In this document: in pieces, positions 45,931-57,200 of the stretch
Numbering within the stretch: position 1 is the first letter of the stretch
How the letters are laid out: each line of letters starts with the position of its first letter
NCBI GenBank assembly: GCA_963680875.1
Contig: OY804590.1
Location: 24,676,640 to 24,740,639 of the forward strand
Reading direction: 5' to 3'
Source of the DNA: Bathymodiolus brooksi
Lineage: Eukaryota > Mollusca > Bivalvia > Mytilida > Modiolidae
DNA length: 64,000 bases
Program-made: the position numbers and the translations under genes
Notes under the pieces: generated by a model
Told to the model about the DNA's origin: nothing
Databases searched by the model: none
The model's input: the letters and a program-made list of their open reading frames with translations, nothing else

Positions 45931-47188
45931 ATACAAACCCTTTGTAATGCTTAGATAAATGATGATTTGCACTGGCATGCTACCATGAACAATTTTAGAC
46001 TTACTACAGTGAAAAACACAATGCTTATTAACGTACATTCGTTCCGGCTTTGTCAACCATTACTTTCCGGTTGAGTCCCAAAAATTGTATTTAAGTAAAC
46101 CCGGTTTGGTCAATGTACAAAATTTAAAGAATAGCATAAAGAAGCTCAATATCACAATTATGTTTCCTTTTTATAATTTATTTAAGGTTCATTAGAACAC
46201 TTGTCAAGGGTGTGTTCGACTTGCAATTTGATAAAAAGAAAAAAAACACAAATTTGTCTTAAAGTAATATGAAAGGCAAATATCGTGGAATTTTTGGATT
46301 AAATATTTTCACTTAATATGTCACTTAATTTTAGCGAAAATCAACTGCATAACATTAAAAATCCGCTCAAAAGCAGATCTTAAGAACAAATCGCAAAATA
46401 TTTGACAGCAGATAATTCTGTTTTCCCGCAAATGATATGCGCGTGACCCAAGATTTGAACTCTTTCGGGAAGATTATCGCTCATGTGCACTGTTCAGTTG
46501 ATGAAAAAGATGTCGGATGCAAGTAAAAATATATTCCATGTGTACCACATAAGAATAATTGCATCAGCAAAAAATGGTTCACACGACATGAAACAGACAG
46601 ATCCCTCAATAATCATTGTCAGGAATGTGTGCGTGCTTATATATGTACCTCAGCATCCATGATTGTTTATCTTTTCGTCACGAGGTCATGATCGGCAATC
46701 ATCTGAACAAAACAACCGAAAGTTAATCAGTTTCCACAAGTCATCGGAACAAAACAACCGAACGTTGATCAGTTTCCACAACAATGGCGAGGACGATAAA
46801 CATGCACACGGATTTGCAGATTTCTAATTGTTGGGTACATATTTCGACTTGAAACATGCATGCATAGCTTATAGTAAAGGTACCGCCGTATTCCAAATTC
46901 AATTTTCAGGGAAACAATGTCTGCACCCAAAACTGCAATCGTAACTACTCGGCCATTCTCGCTACCCTACAAATAACCTTGTATGCATTAGGCGTATAAA
47001 TCGCACTACTTTTCACATGTCAGTTACATGAACATTTGATAAAGTTATATTTTAAGCAATTTTCTATATTTCAATTATTTTCATGGATAAAAGTTAAAGT
47101 TTTAATTAATTTTGCATTTACTTAGAATGTCTTCCATATTGGATTTTCGTGGACTATATTTGTGTGCGGCTTAACTAAACTTAGCTTC
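45931..47188. other. Stretch with no recognised gene
   Basis: No convincing exon. A 44-bp direct duplication lies at 46706-46790 (ACAAAACAACCGAAAGTTAATC then ACAAAACAACCGAACGTTGATC). A copy of the loop of the hairpin at 47189-47302 lies at about 46940-46985. Confidence 0.5.
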
Positions 47189-47302
47189 CGGCAAACAATT
47201 TAAGAAGAATTTCTACTATCTACGTAACTACTCGGCCATTCTCGCTACCCTACAAATAACCTCGTACGTAGATAGTAGAAATTCTTCTTAAATTGTTTGC
47301 CG
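47189..47302. repeat. Perfect 38-bp inverted repeat with 38-bp loop
   Basis: Arm 1 is 47189-47226 (starting CGGCAAACAATTTAAG), arm 2 is 47265-47302 (ending CTTAAATTGTTTGCCG), with no mismatch. Arm 2 is followed by a T8 run. The loop (ACTACTCGGCCATTCTCGC onward) is also present about 280 bases upstream. Confidence 0.9.
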
Positions 47303-47304
47303 TT

Positions 47305-47575
47305 TTTTTTGTTGGTGCTGTTTATGTGTCTTTACGTTCTGAGTTCCGTGTTGTGATGCCCGTTACGATTTCTGCATAATAACGATGTTCGGTTCGGCTT
47401 TACCTCCAGTTGTCTTATTTTTGTTATTTGTGTTTGATTGCATATAGTGGTGTCCATCACATGTTGTGTTGTGTTTTGTTTTGTTTTTCTTCATCTTGTG
47501 TACCCTATGTTGCCAGTTTCTCTGGATTTTCCTTTTTTGATTGCCCCTTCGGTGTTCTCTAACGTTTATGTACCA
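47305..47575 (+). repeat. Dispersed repeat B, full plus copy
   Basis: TGTGTCTTTACGTTCTGAG, GTGGTGTCCATCACATG, CTATGTTGCCAGTTTCTCTG and CCTTCGGTGTTCTCTAACG. The best match is 225-500 in reverse. Confidence 0.75.
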
Positions 47576-48034
47576 CAGTAAGCAATATTCCCTTTTAATA
47601 CTACCACGGCAATCATTAGGTCGCTTAATTTTGCCCAGGAGGCATCTGAGGGTCACGAAGAAGTGTTGTATCTATTTGAAACGATTAGAAGTCCATGATG
47701 GCCGACTTGGCATCTGATTAGCAGAAACATTTTAGACTCCCTCTCTAGACATTCAGTCACCAGACTTGCCAGAAACGTTCGACAAAGGTCCGCAATAAAT
47801 GTTGTTGCTTTTCAGAGCGATTCGACATCCAAAATAGCCACCCGACCTCTTATTTGACCACAAAAACTGCATGTCAAGACCACAGACTTTACAGAAACGT
47901 TCCTATGGGGGATCTTATGTCTTTCATGAAAGTATATGCCAGCTGTATTGTCACGTGGGATGAACCATAAATTAATGTACATCCATATCACTATCGGAAT
48001 GGGTTTTTCTAAGAATTAATTTGAACAAAGGAAG
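47576..48034. other. Stretch with no recognised gene
   Basis: No open frame or splice pattern. Two CAGACTTGCCAGAAACGTTC / CAGACTTTACAGAAACGTTC words (about 47760 and 47882) show a degenerate duplication of about 120 bp. Confidence 0.4.
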
Positions 48035-48680
48035 ATAAGAAAAGTTTGACGATACCAAAGAGGTAGTCAGAAGCCGTAAATTGAAGGACAGACAACACAA
48101 TGGGCTAAGTTTGAATTCTTCATAAGAATTACATATGAACAAAGAGAGGTAGCTCTGTTATAAATTGTAGACAAAAAAAGTTTGAAGATACCAAAGGTGT
48201 AATCAGAATTCGTTTATTGAAGAACAGACAACACAATGGTCAAAAGAAAAAGTACAAAGGGACAAGCAACTATCTACAAAACATACACATAAAACTAAAG
48301 ATCGAGTAACACGAACACCACTAAAAACCGGGGGTGAACTCAGGTGCTCCGGAAGAGTAAGCAGTTCCTGCTCCACTAGTGGCACCCGTCGTGTTAATCT
48401 AGTTACAAACCAGGTGACAAGTCACAAACAAAAAAGGGTCGGGCAGTGATAAAGATAAGTGGAACATATCCGTTGTCATTTGTGACACAGATATTCCGTA
48501 AAGGTTAACCAGCTCAGGTGGTGACCGTAAACTTTCGATGTGATGACTTCACTTTAACCAAGAGGAACCCTTGGTTCAGTAGCTTTCTTGTTAGCAGCAA
48601 CCCTCTATCAAAGATATCCTGATATGTGCTGCTGGAATGTTGTTGCATATAAATGGGAAGTTCACAATTTGGAAATTGAA
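48035..48680 (-). mobile_element. Naiad-type 3' end, partly duplicated
   Basis: Two successive 3' ends in the same orientation: a short one at 48035-48115 and a longer one at 48178-48680. On the plus strand they read AAAGTTTGACGATACCAAAG and AAAGTTTGAAGATACCAAAG. The longer one extends into decayed RT codons near 48600-48680. A head-to-tail arrangement of this kind is reported for Penelope-like insertions. Confidence 0.65.
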
Positions 48681-49014
48681 ATCATCTCTCTTTGGTCGTA
48701 AAATTTCGAACCTTGATCAGGATTATATGTATTTGGATTGAATTCACATGTTCAGGGGGTAAACAGCATATAAACATAAGTAAGATTGCCAATTCATTCA
48801 CATTAAATGTCCTATAACACCTTATTGGTGAGCTTTCATGGGGATTCCATAGTAACAGATGAGTGTTCATATAAATGGAAATCAATCGTCAGTTTATTGA
48901 ATGACTACTACCGGTTAACAGTATTTTGATGATAACTTAAGTAAGAGTTAAATCCAAGTGGTATGTTATTAATAATTAATAGCTGGTTTTTCAATTCATA
49001 ATTATGTTGCTAAG

Positions 49015-49565
49015 AAGAGTTTGAAGATATCAAAGGGGTAATAAAAATCAGTAAATCGGAGGACAGACAGCACAATGGCCAAACGCAAAAGGATAAAAGG
49101 GCAAACAATGATCAACAAAAGACTACGCAGCAAGCTAAAGATTGAGGAACACGAATCCTACTAAAAGCCAGGGGATAACTCAGGTGCCTCAGAAGACTAA
49201 GCAGTTCCTAATCCACTAATGGCACCCATCGTGTTACTCTAGTTACAAAAAAGGACTGTGAAGGGATTAAGACAAGTCGAACATATCCGTTGTCATTTGT
49301 GACACAGATATTCCGTAAAGGTTAACCAGCTGAGATGGTGACCGTAAACTTCCGATGTGGTGACTTCAACTTGACCAATAGGAACTCTTGGTACAGTAGC
49401 TTCCTCGTAAGCTGCAAGGAAATCCTGATCGGAACCACAAGCTCTGGTATGGAATATCGGATCATCAGAGAGATATATACTCCATATGCAGGTGCTTCTG
49501 GAATCTTGCTACATATAAATGGAAAGTTCACAATGGGAAAATTGAAATCATCTCTTTTGTCGTAG
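49015..49565 (-). mobile_element. Naiad-type 3' fragment with RT C-terminus
   Basis: A minus frame at 49531-49322 reads NFPFICSKIPEAPAYGVYIS, LMIRYS and LLLTRKLL-like codons, aligning with the RT end of the 14.9-17.4 kb element (NFPNMCSNIPASPAYGAYIS). The 3' UTR follows down to 49015. It is 5' truncated. Confidence 0.75.
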
Positions 49566-50385
49566 TTTTGATCTTAACCGGTGATTGCTGTCAATTTTGA
49601 GGTGTATGTCAAGATATGAAGCATGCCTAGCTGCATCTGTGGTATCATTTTATTCTTTTATTATTAACTTTTGATATATATTCCAGAAACGCGTCGTGCG
49701 CAGTAAATTTGATATTTACATGTTTGCTATTGAAGTAAGGGCAAACTTTCACTGATTTATGAAACTAGATGCATAATCTATGCTGTACACACCACGGAAT
49801 ATAATTGCTATTTAAACGTAGATATCAAATTTAGTGCGCACGGCGTTAGTGATAAGTTCTGTGAGCGGCGCAATGATTTTCCCGGAGGGTATAAATACAG
49901 CGTCGATTGAACGCTTTGGAATATTGTATCTGACTGTTGTCCATTATATATCAATCCGAGCTAAATTGACCAGGTACAAGATACATATAACAATTATCTG
50001 AGACAATTATATCAACTTAATTATTTCAACAACAATCTTGGATTAGGATAATTGAGTCAAAATCGATATCAGGGAGCTGGGATTCTTGTAAATACTTGTC
50101 GTTCTACTAGCAAGAGGTCGCAATGTGTTATCTAGGCACAGGGACTTGCTCCCGGCCACTAATTTTGCCTCACTGACTTTTTTTACTGTCAATGTATTAC
50201 CCTCTTAAAATCACAAGGGAGGACGCCATTACTAACCCTTCCTCGCTTAAACTCCACCTATTTTCATTTCTCCTCAATTTCTCACCCTATTGCTTGTACG
50301 GATCTTTTTGTTAATCAATTTTGCATTGATTTGTAACATAATTTATCCTTTGGGCACCTTAATACACAGCCGATTATCGATCTAA
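49566..50385. other. Stretch with a short inverted repeat, no gene
   Basis: TTCCAGAAACGCGTCGTGCG with AGTAAATTTGATAT (49681-49716) returns inverted at 49825-49860 (GATATCAAATTTAGTGCGC). A related word sits at 51538-51575, so this is a dispersed repeat. No coding exon seen. Confidence 0.5.
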
Positions 50386-50547
50386 GCATCGAAAAGTTCA
50401 AATCCTACATTTCCTGGGATACAATGCGAGAGTTGAAGTCATGCAGTTTTATCAGACGTTCGGAAATTTTCAGGTCCTTTCATACAATGATAAGATAAAG
50501 TCAACGTTTTGCATCCCAGGAAATGTAGGATTTTAACATTTCGATGT
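50386..50547. repeat. Hairpin-type inverted repeat, about 38-bp arms
   Basis: CATCGAAAAGTTCAAATCC, TACATTTCCTGGGAT on the left and ATCCCAGGAAATGTAGG, ATTTTAACATTTCGATG on the right, with about 88 bases between. The arms contain a few mismatches. Probably a short nonautonomous element. Confidence 0.75.
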
Positions 50548-50569
50548 TTTTTGTTTTTGTTTTTTTGTT

Positions 50570-50660
50570 TTTTTATTTTTTTTCGGCATTGAGTTGTCTC
50601 TCCTTCGTTTTACGGATTCTGATTACCCTTTTGGTATCTTCAAACTCTTCTTCTATTTAG
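50570..50660 (+). mobile_element. Naiad-type 3' terminus, short
   Basis: TTCGTTTTACGGATTCTG, ATTACCCTTTTGGTATC, TTCAAACTCTTCTTC: the terminal 90 bases only, an extreme 5' truncation. A T-rich run precedes it. Confidence 0.65.
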
Positions 50661-51091
50661 CCATGTGACGAAGGCCTCTGGTTTTGTATAGAAAGTATTT
50701 AACTAAGTGTTTTGTTTTTGTATAAATTGATACTCTCTATGTTGTCATGACACAGGGCTGACATGAAATAGTAAATACAAGGTGATTTATTGAAAAATGA
50801 AATCTTTTCCCAGTTATTGTCTGTTTTCTGTTGAAGATGTACAAACGCAGTTAACTTCAGCCTGTACCTGCTGGACAAAAGCATGTGGATGCACCCTATA
50901 AGGAAAGGTATATTCAATATACAACTGGGTTATTACACTTGCAAAAGAAAAGTTGTGATTATTACTTATATTATATGAGTTTATTGTTGTGGATTTGAAG
51001 GTTCTCTGTTACCATGACCTTATGTTAGTATGATTTATATAGCTGTGCAATCAGTCCTTATCACTACTCTATAGTTATGACTCCCAACATC

Positions 51092-51290
51092 CGCGCATGT
51101 CGGTGGTTTACATCGGGTACATCCTGTTTCTACCACCATTAAATAAAGCTGACCGCCACGATATTACTGAAATATTCGTGAAAGTTGCGTTTCTCCCATA
51201 ATATATTATATCGAGCTTGCTGTCGTTTGAACCACCACGATATAACTGAAATATTGTTGAAAGTGATGTTAAACACCATAAACGTAGCCT
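51092..51290 (+). mobile_element. SINE A tails, two partial copies
   Basis: The first part is CATGTCGGTGGTTTAC to GTGAAAGTTGCGTTTC (51097-51193). The second repeats CACGATATAACTGAAATATT and GTTAAACACC (51235-51279). A tail duplication or two nested insertions. Confidence 0.65.
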
Positions 51291-51752
51291 GCTGTTGTAT
51301 GGTATCTAATTCGTCCTTTTGATTGATCCTCTCGTCTGGTTTAGGTACTCTACGTTTGTTCCTTATTTTCACTCAGCAATCAGAAATGAAGCGGCCATGC
51401 AAGTGCTTTCTACGCGTGAAAGTAGAATGCAAATTCTCACTTTTAATTGGGTTAGCAATTTTGGTGAACAAATCTTAAAAATCATAATCTTGAACTTTAT
51501 ACATAATATATTCAAGAAAAAAAAGAAAAAAGGAGATATCAAATTTAGTGCACACGAAGCGTATCTGGAATAACCTTCATCAAGTACGATCAAAGTCGAA
51601 AAGGTTGGAAAATCAAATAACTTAAAAGCTTTGGGAGTAAGTAAACCAAAGGCCTAAACAGTATCACCAAAATAGACCAAGGTCACCGATGTCTGAGGGA
51701 GGAGAACCTTAGTTTTAATAATAACATCAATCAAATATTTTGTGATACTTAC

Positions 51753-51856
51753 AAGACTAATTTCACAAACTACACCAGTAGCAACTTTTACAAAACATTG
51801 TTGAATTCCTGGAGGAACCCCTGCTGCTATTACACCACAGTAAATAAATGGATTAG
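51753..51856 (-). CDS. Internal coding exon 3 of unrecognised minus-strand gene
   Basis: Acceptor TTTTATTTCAG|CTAATCC at 51857/51856; donor CTT|GTAAGTATC after 51753. Entered in phase 1 (completing the Gly/Ala codon left open by exon 53870-53992), the 104 bases give 34 full codons: NPFIYCGVIAAGVPPG, IQQCFVKVATGVVCEISL. It leaves in phase 0. Three Cys in 30 residues, many small residues and no charged clusters fit an extracellular disulfide-bonded domain. The surrounding sequence is repeats, while this stretch keeps an open frame and both splice consensuses. The next exon lies further left and was not found. Family unknown to me. Confidence 0.65.
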
Positions 51857-51999
51857 CTGAAATAAAATGATAAGCTTCATGTAAATAAATAATTAGGGAC
51901 TTCGAGTAAGTGATTAACGCGAAGCTAGAAATGTCTTATTATCATACAGTGTATAGCATGACAGACAGAGAACAAGTTACTTCATGACGATTTGATTTG

Positions 52000-52190
52000 A
52001 TTGTTTGTTGGTGTTTTAACGCCACTTTCAGCAATATTTCAGCTATATCATGGCGACCAGTTTTAGTGGTGGAAGAAGCCGGAGTACCCGGAGAGAACCA
52101 CCGACCATGGGCAAGCAACTGGTAAACTTTATCACTTGCGGCTGCGAGTCGATTGTACCCTTTTTGTAATTTACACATTAAAGTAAAAAG
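52000..52190 (-). mobile_element. SINE A in intron
   Basis: The plus strand reads GTTTTAACGCCACTTTCAGC, AGCTATATCATGGCGACC, GGAGTACCCGGAGAGAACC, CTTTATCACTTGCGGCTG. It lies in the 2.0 kb intron 51857-53869. Confidence 0.75.
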
Positions 52191-52614
52191 TCCACCCATT
52201 TAGTTTTATTTTCATGAAAGCACATCTCGAACACCCTAATGTGACTTTTACTATGCATGCGCAAAGCCTGCTGTTGCTGAAAAAAAATGTTTGTCGACGC
52301 CGTCATACGATAATTTTAACTGCATGATTCTGCTAGAAAAAGAAACAGTAAAGAACTTTTGGCGAATGATAATAAAACAAGAATTACCATAGGTCACTAA
52401 CATGGTCGTTGGATAGAATTGAAGGAAGCGTTGAGAGTTTAAACTCATGCTGTAGTGCCATTGTGCATGTAGTTCGGAAATTGGGACATGTATAATTAAT
52501 GATGCTGCTGCACACAAAAAAAAACAACAACGAAACTACACGTTTTCTGGTCGAATCTCACCAATCGACGTTATATACTCATGTTTTGAAAATATATATT
52601 AACGACATTATACC

Positions 52615-52880
52615 GTTAAGTAATGATACAGAGTCACGGCACTAGACTTACCAAAGTAATTTAAGTCAAACTAGTCATTGTAATATTTAGTAAAGAACAT
52701 CAAGTAATGACAAAGACCGTCAAAGAGTCAAGGCTAGAGTCACAAAGTAAATTAAGTAATAACACATTGTCACGACAAGACTTACAAAAAGTAATTTAAG
52801 TCAAGATACCGTCATTACAATATTTATTAAAGAACATCAAGTCATGATAAAGAGTCGCAACAAGACTTTCTAAACATAAT
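52615..52880 (+). repeat. About 135-bp tandem duplication
   Basis: AAGTAATTTAAGTCAA at about 52657 and 52793, and AAGAACATCAAGTAATGA / AAGAACATCAAGTCATGA, mark two diverged units inside the intron. Confidence 0.7.
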
Positions 52881-53269
52881 AAAGGCCAACGCTATATGCA
52901 TCTTGAAACGACCGCAGCAATTTGACAAACTCTTCCTCCTACACAAGTTTTACTGCAATCAATCAAGTTTTACTTAAAAAACATGTGTGATAGAGGAAAC
53001 CCTTGTTCCAATCAATTCAAAGTAAAGAAAAACACATAAAAAACAGATGAAAAGTAAAGAGAATGGTATATATCCTCCATATATGCACATTTCTTTATTT
53101 GGGTCTCTTTTAGCCCCTTTTCCATAATGATTAGCTCATTTTCTGGATAACTTTTTTAATAATGAACCAACTTTTTTTTAATCAATACTCAGAGTTTGTA
53201 TATATCATATATTAATATACATCTAGAAAACAAATGTTGATTTGAAAACTGGATTTCTAAGAATTTTTT

Positions 53270-53815
53270 TCTTAAGATTTATAGACAATAGACATTATAC
53301 AATATTTTATTGGCTCAAACGCCTTTACAATAATTGGTAAAGGCCCATTGTAATACAATAGCAATAAGGATATATATATATATATATGCAATATATACTA
53401 AATTAACAACATAAATAACAACTTTATGACATAACTCCATTAAGATATACTATCTTTTCTAATTTTTAGCAAATTTAATAATTTGTTAATTCGCACCAAT
53501 TTACTGTTAAGTAATCATTTTGATTTCATTTGATCATTTTGGAAGTTTGGAATCTTTTTTATAATATAAAGATACTTTTTCAAATAATATTTCTCTTTCT
53601 TTCCTATATTTTTCGCACTGCCAAAGGAAATGGTTTTCATCTTCAATTTCTAAATCATTGCATATTTTACAAAATCTTTCAGTTCTATTTATTTGAAAAT
53701 AGCGGCTTTTTTCAATTTCAAGTTTATGAGCACAAATTCTAGAAGTCAAACAGACTATATTATATAATATATTAATTTGATTCCTAAAATATGAGGGAGA
53801 AACCAATAACGGTTG
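53270..53815 (-). mobile_element. 5'-truncated LINE fragment (RT C-terminal zinc motif)
   Basis: A minus frame 53806-53534 reads RICAHKLEIEKSRYFQINR, FCKICNDLEIEDENHFLWQC: a C-x2-C ... H-x4-C knuckle typical of the C-terminus of several non-LTR RTs. About 260 bases of 3' UTR follow to 53270, including AAAGGCGTTTGAGCC in reverse. It ends about 55 bases from the exon at 53870. A (TA)n run lies at 53371-53388. Confidence 0.75.
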
Positions 53816-53869
53816 GGAATAACATTTCCGAAAAATACGTTTTGAGGATTATCAGATTCGCATAATTAC

Positions 53870-53992
53870 CTACAACAGGAAATGCAACACCACTAACTGC
53901 CGGCACTCCACTGTGTATGACTATTATCATATTGGCCATGGGGAGAGTATCAAATGCATCTGTATGTCCAGTAAACAACATTCCTGGAGTGC
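53870..53992 (-). CDS. Internal coding exon 2 of unrecognised minus-strand gene
   Basis: Acceptor CTATTCTTGCAG|GCACTCC and donor GTTGTAG|GTAATTATG bound 123 bases. It is read in phase 1 at both ends, giving 40 full codons: TPGMLFTGHTDAFDTLPMAN, MIIVIHSGVPAVSGVAFPVV. The upstream exon leaves one base (G) and this one supplies GC, forming Gly. The downstream exon completes the last codon in the same way. A symmetric phase 1-1 exon with a hydrophobic, Gly/Val/Pro-rich product fits an extracellular modular protein, but I do not recognise the domain. The same frame stays open past the donor into the intron, so phase agreement with the neighbours is the main support. Confidence 0.65.
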
Positions 53993-54237
53993 CTGCAAGA
54001 ATAGATATTTATCTTTGTAAATAAAAATGGGCATTTTAGTTTCTATCACTCTTATAGATACATTAGGAAAACAATTCGAATAATAAAATGCAAAGCAAAA
54101 TCTACCAGATCGCCAGGGCGGTTCCAAAATCTAATCTGAAAATCGAAGAAACCGGGAAAATCGATTCCAAATATATCCATGGTCAATAATTCCCCTGGCT
54201 TAGTACAGGTTCGTCACTAAAAAGTAGCGGCGTTAAA

Positions 54238-57200
54238 CGGCTCTAACCTTACCACTTAGTCAAATAGGTGTCTTTTATCGGACCTAACCTTACCTCTTAG
54301 TCAAATAGATTTCTTTAATCGGCCCTAACCTGACATCTTAGTCAAATAGGTTTTTCTTATCGACCCTAACCTTACCTCTTAGTCAAATAGGTTTCTTGTA
54401 TCGGCCCTAACCTTACCTCTTAGTCAAATAGGTTTCTTTTACCGGCCATAACCCTACCTCTTAGTCAAATAGGTTTCCCTTATCGGCACTAACCTTACAT
54501 CTTAGTCAAATACGTTTCTTTTATCGGCACTAATCTTATCTCTTAGTCAAATAAGTTTCTTTTATCGGACCTAATCGTACCTCTTTGTCAAATAGGTTTC
54601 TTGTATCGGCCCTAACCCTACCTCTTAGTCAAATATGTTTCTTTTATCGTCCCTAGCCTTACCTCTTAGTCAAATATGTTTCTTTCATCGGCCATAACCC
54701 TACCTCTTAGTCAAATATGTTACTTTTGGCGGCCCTAACCTCACCTTTTACTCAAATAGGCTTCTTTTATTGGCCCTAACCTTACCTCTTAGACAAATAG
54801 GTTTCTCTTATCGGCCCTACCCTTACCTCTTAGTCAAAGAGGTTTCTTTTATCCGCCCTAACCTTACCTCTTAGTCAAATAGGTTTCTTTTATCGGCCCT
54901 AACCTTACCTCTTAGTCAAATAGGTTTCTTGTATCGACCCTAAGCATACCTCTTTGTCAAATATATTTATTTTATCGGTCCTCACCTTACCTCTTAGTCA
55001 AATAGGTTTCTTTTATCGGTCCTGACCTTACCTCTTAGTCAAATAGGTTTCTTTTATCGGCACTAACCTTACCTCTTAGTCAAACAGGTTTCTTTTATCG
55101 GCCCTAACCTTACCTCTTATTCAAATAGGTTCCTTTATCAGCCCTAACCTTACCTATTAGTAAAATATGTTTCTTTTCTTAATACTTAGAGAAAAGATAC
55201 TCTTTTATTGGCCCTAGCCTTACCTCTTAGTCAAATAGGTTTCTTTTATCGGCCTTAACCTTACCTCTTGGTCAAATAGGTTTATTTTATCGGCCTTAAA
55301 CTCACCTCTTAGTCAAATAGGTCTCTTTTATCGACCCTAACCTTACCTCTTAGTCAAATAGGTTTCTTTTATCGGCCCTAACCTTACCTCTTAGTCAAAT
55401 AGGTTTCTTTTATCGGCGCTAACATTACCTCTTAGTCAAATATATTTCTATTACCAGAGCTAACCTTACCTATTAGTCAAATATGTTTCTTTTATCAGCC
55501 CTAACCTTACCTTTTAGTCAAATAGATTTCTTTTATCGGCCTAACCTTACCTCTTAGTTAAATAGGTTTCTTTTATCAGCCCTAACCTTACCTTTTAGTC
55601 AAATAGATTTCTGTTATCGGCCTTGACCTCACCTCTTAGTTAAATAGGTTTACTTTATCATCCTTAAACTCACCTCTTAGTCAAATAGGTCTCTTTTATC
55701 GGCCCTAACCTTACCTCTTAGTCAAAAAGGTTTCTTTTATATGCCCTAACATTACCTCTTAGTCAAATATGTTTCTATTACCAGCCCTAACCTTACCTCT
55801 TAGTCAAATAGGTTTCTTTTACCGACCATAACCCTACCTCTTAGTCAAATAGGTCTCTCTTATCGGCACTAACCTTACCTCTTAGTCAAATAGGTTTCTT
55901 TTAATGCTTTAATCTTATCTCTTAGTCAAATAGGTTTCTTTTATCGGCCCTAATCGTACCTCTTCGTCAAATAGGTTTCTTTTATCGGCCCTAGCCTTAA
56001 CGCTTAGTCAAATATGTTTCTTTTACCAACCGTAACCCTACCTCTTAGTCAAAAAGGTTTCTTTTATCAGCCCTAACCTTACCTCTTAGTCAAATAGGTT
56101 TCATTTATAAGCTCTAATCTTACCTCTTAGTCAAATAGGTTTCTTTTATCGGCCCTAACCTTAGCTCTTAGTCAAATAGGTTTCTTTTATCGGCCCTAAC
56201 CTTGCCTCTTAGTCAAATAGGTTTATTGTATCGGCCCTAACCTTACCTCTAAGACAAATAGGTTTCTATTATCGGCCCTACCCTTACCTCTTAGTCAAAG
56301 AGGTTTCTTTTATCCACCCTAACCTTACCTCTTACTCAAATAGGTTTCTTTTATTGGCCCTAACCTTACCTCTTAGTCAAATAGGTTTCTTGTATCAACC
56401 CTAAGCATACCTCTTTGTCAAATATGTTTCTACTACCAGCACTAACCTTACCTCTTAGTCAAATAGGTTTCTTTTATCGGCCCTAACCTTACCCTTTAGT
56501 CAAATAGGTTTTTTTTAACGGCCTAACCTTACCTCTTACCTAAATAGGTTTCTTTTATCAGCCCTAACCTTACCTCTTAGTCAAATAGGTTTCTTTTATC
56601 GACCCTAACCATACCTCTTTGTCAAATATATTTCTTTTATCGGCCCTAACCTTACCTCTTAGTCAAATAGGTTTATTTTATTGGTTCTAACCTTACCTCT
56701 TAATCAAATAGGTTTCTTTTATCGGCCCTAACCTTACCTCTTAGTCAAATAGGTTTCTTTTATCGGCACTAACCATACCTCTTAGTCAAATAGGTTTATT
56801 TTATCGACCCTAACCTTACCTCTTAGTCAAATATATTTCTATTACCAGAGCTAACCTTACCTATTAGTCAAATATGTTTCTTTTATCGGCCTTAACCTCA
56901 CCTCTTAGTCAAATAGGTCTCTTTTATCGGCCCTAACGATTACTCTTATTCAAATAGGTTTCTTTTTTCGGTACTAACCTTACCTCTTAGTCAAATAGGT
57001 TTCTTTTATCAGCCCTAACCTTACCTCTGAATCAATTAGGTTTCTTTTATTGGCCCTAACCTTACCTCTTAGTCAAATAAATTTCTTGTGTCGGCCCTAA
57101 CCATACCTCTTAGTCAAATATATTTGTTTTATCATCCCTAACCTTACCTCTTAGTCAAATAGGTTTCTTTTATCGGCCCTCACCTTACTTCTTCGTTAAA

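Noticed and set aside
46918..46976. Short plus-strand peptide starting MSAPKTAIVTTR
   Set aside because: Nineteen codons only, overlapping a sequence duplicated as a hairpin loop at 47227-47264; no splice donor.
49881..49905. TATA-box promoter (GGGTATAAATACAG)
   Set aside because: A good match to a TATA box, but no coding exon follows on the plus strand and the area is a dispersed repeat.
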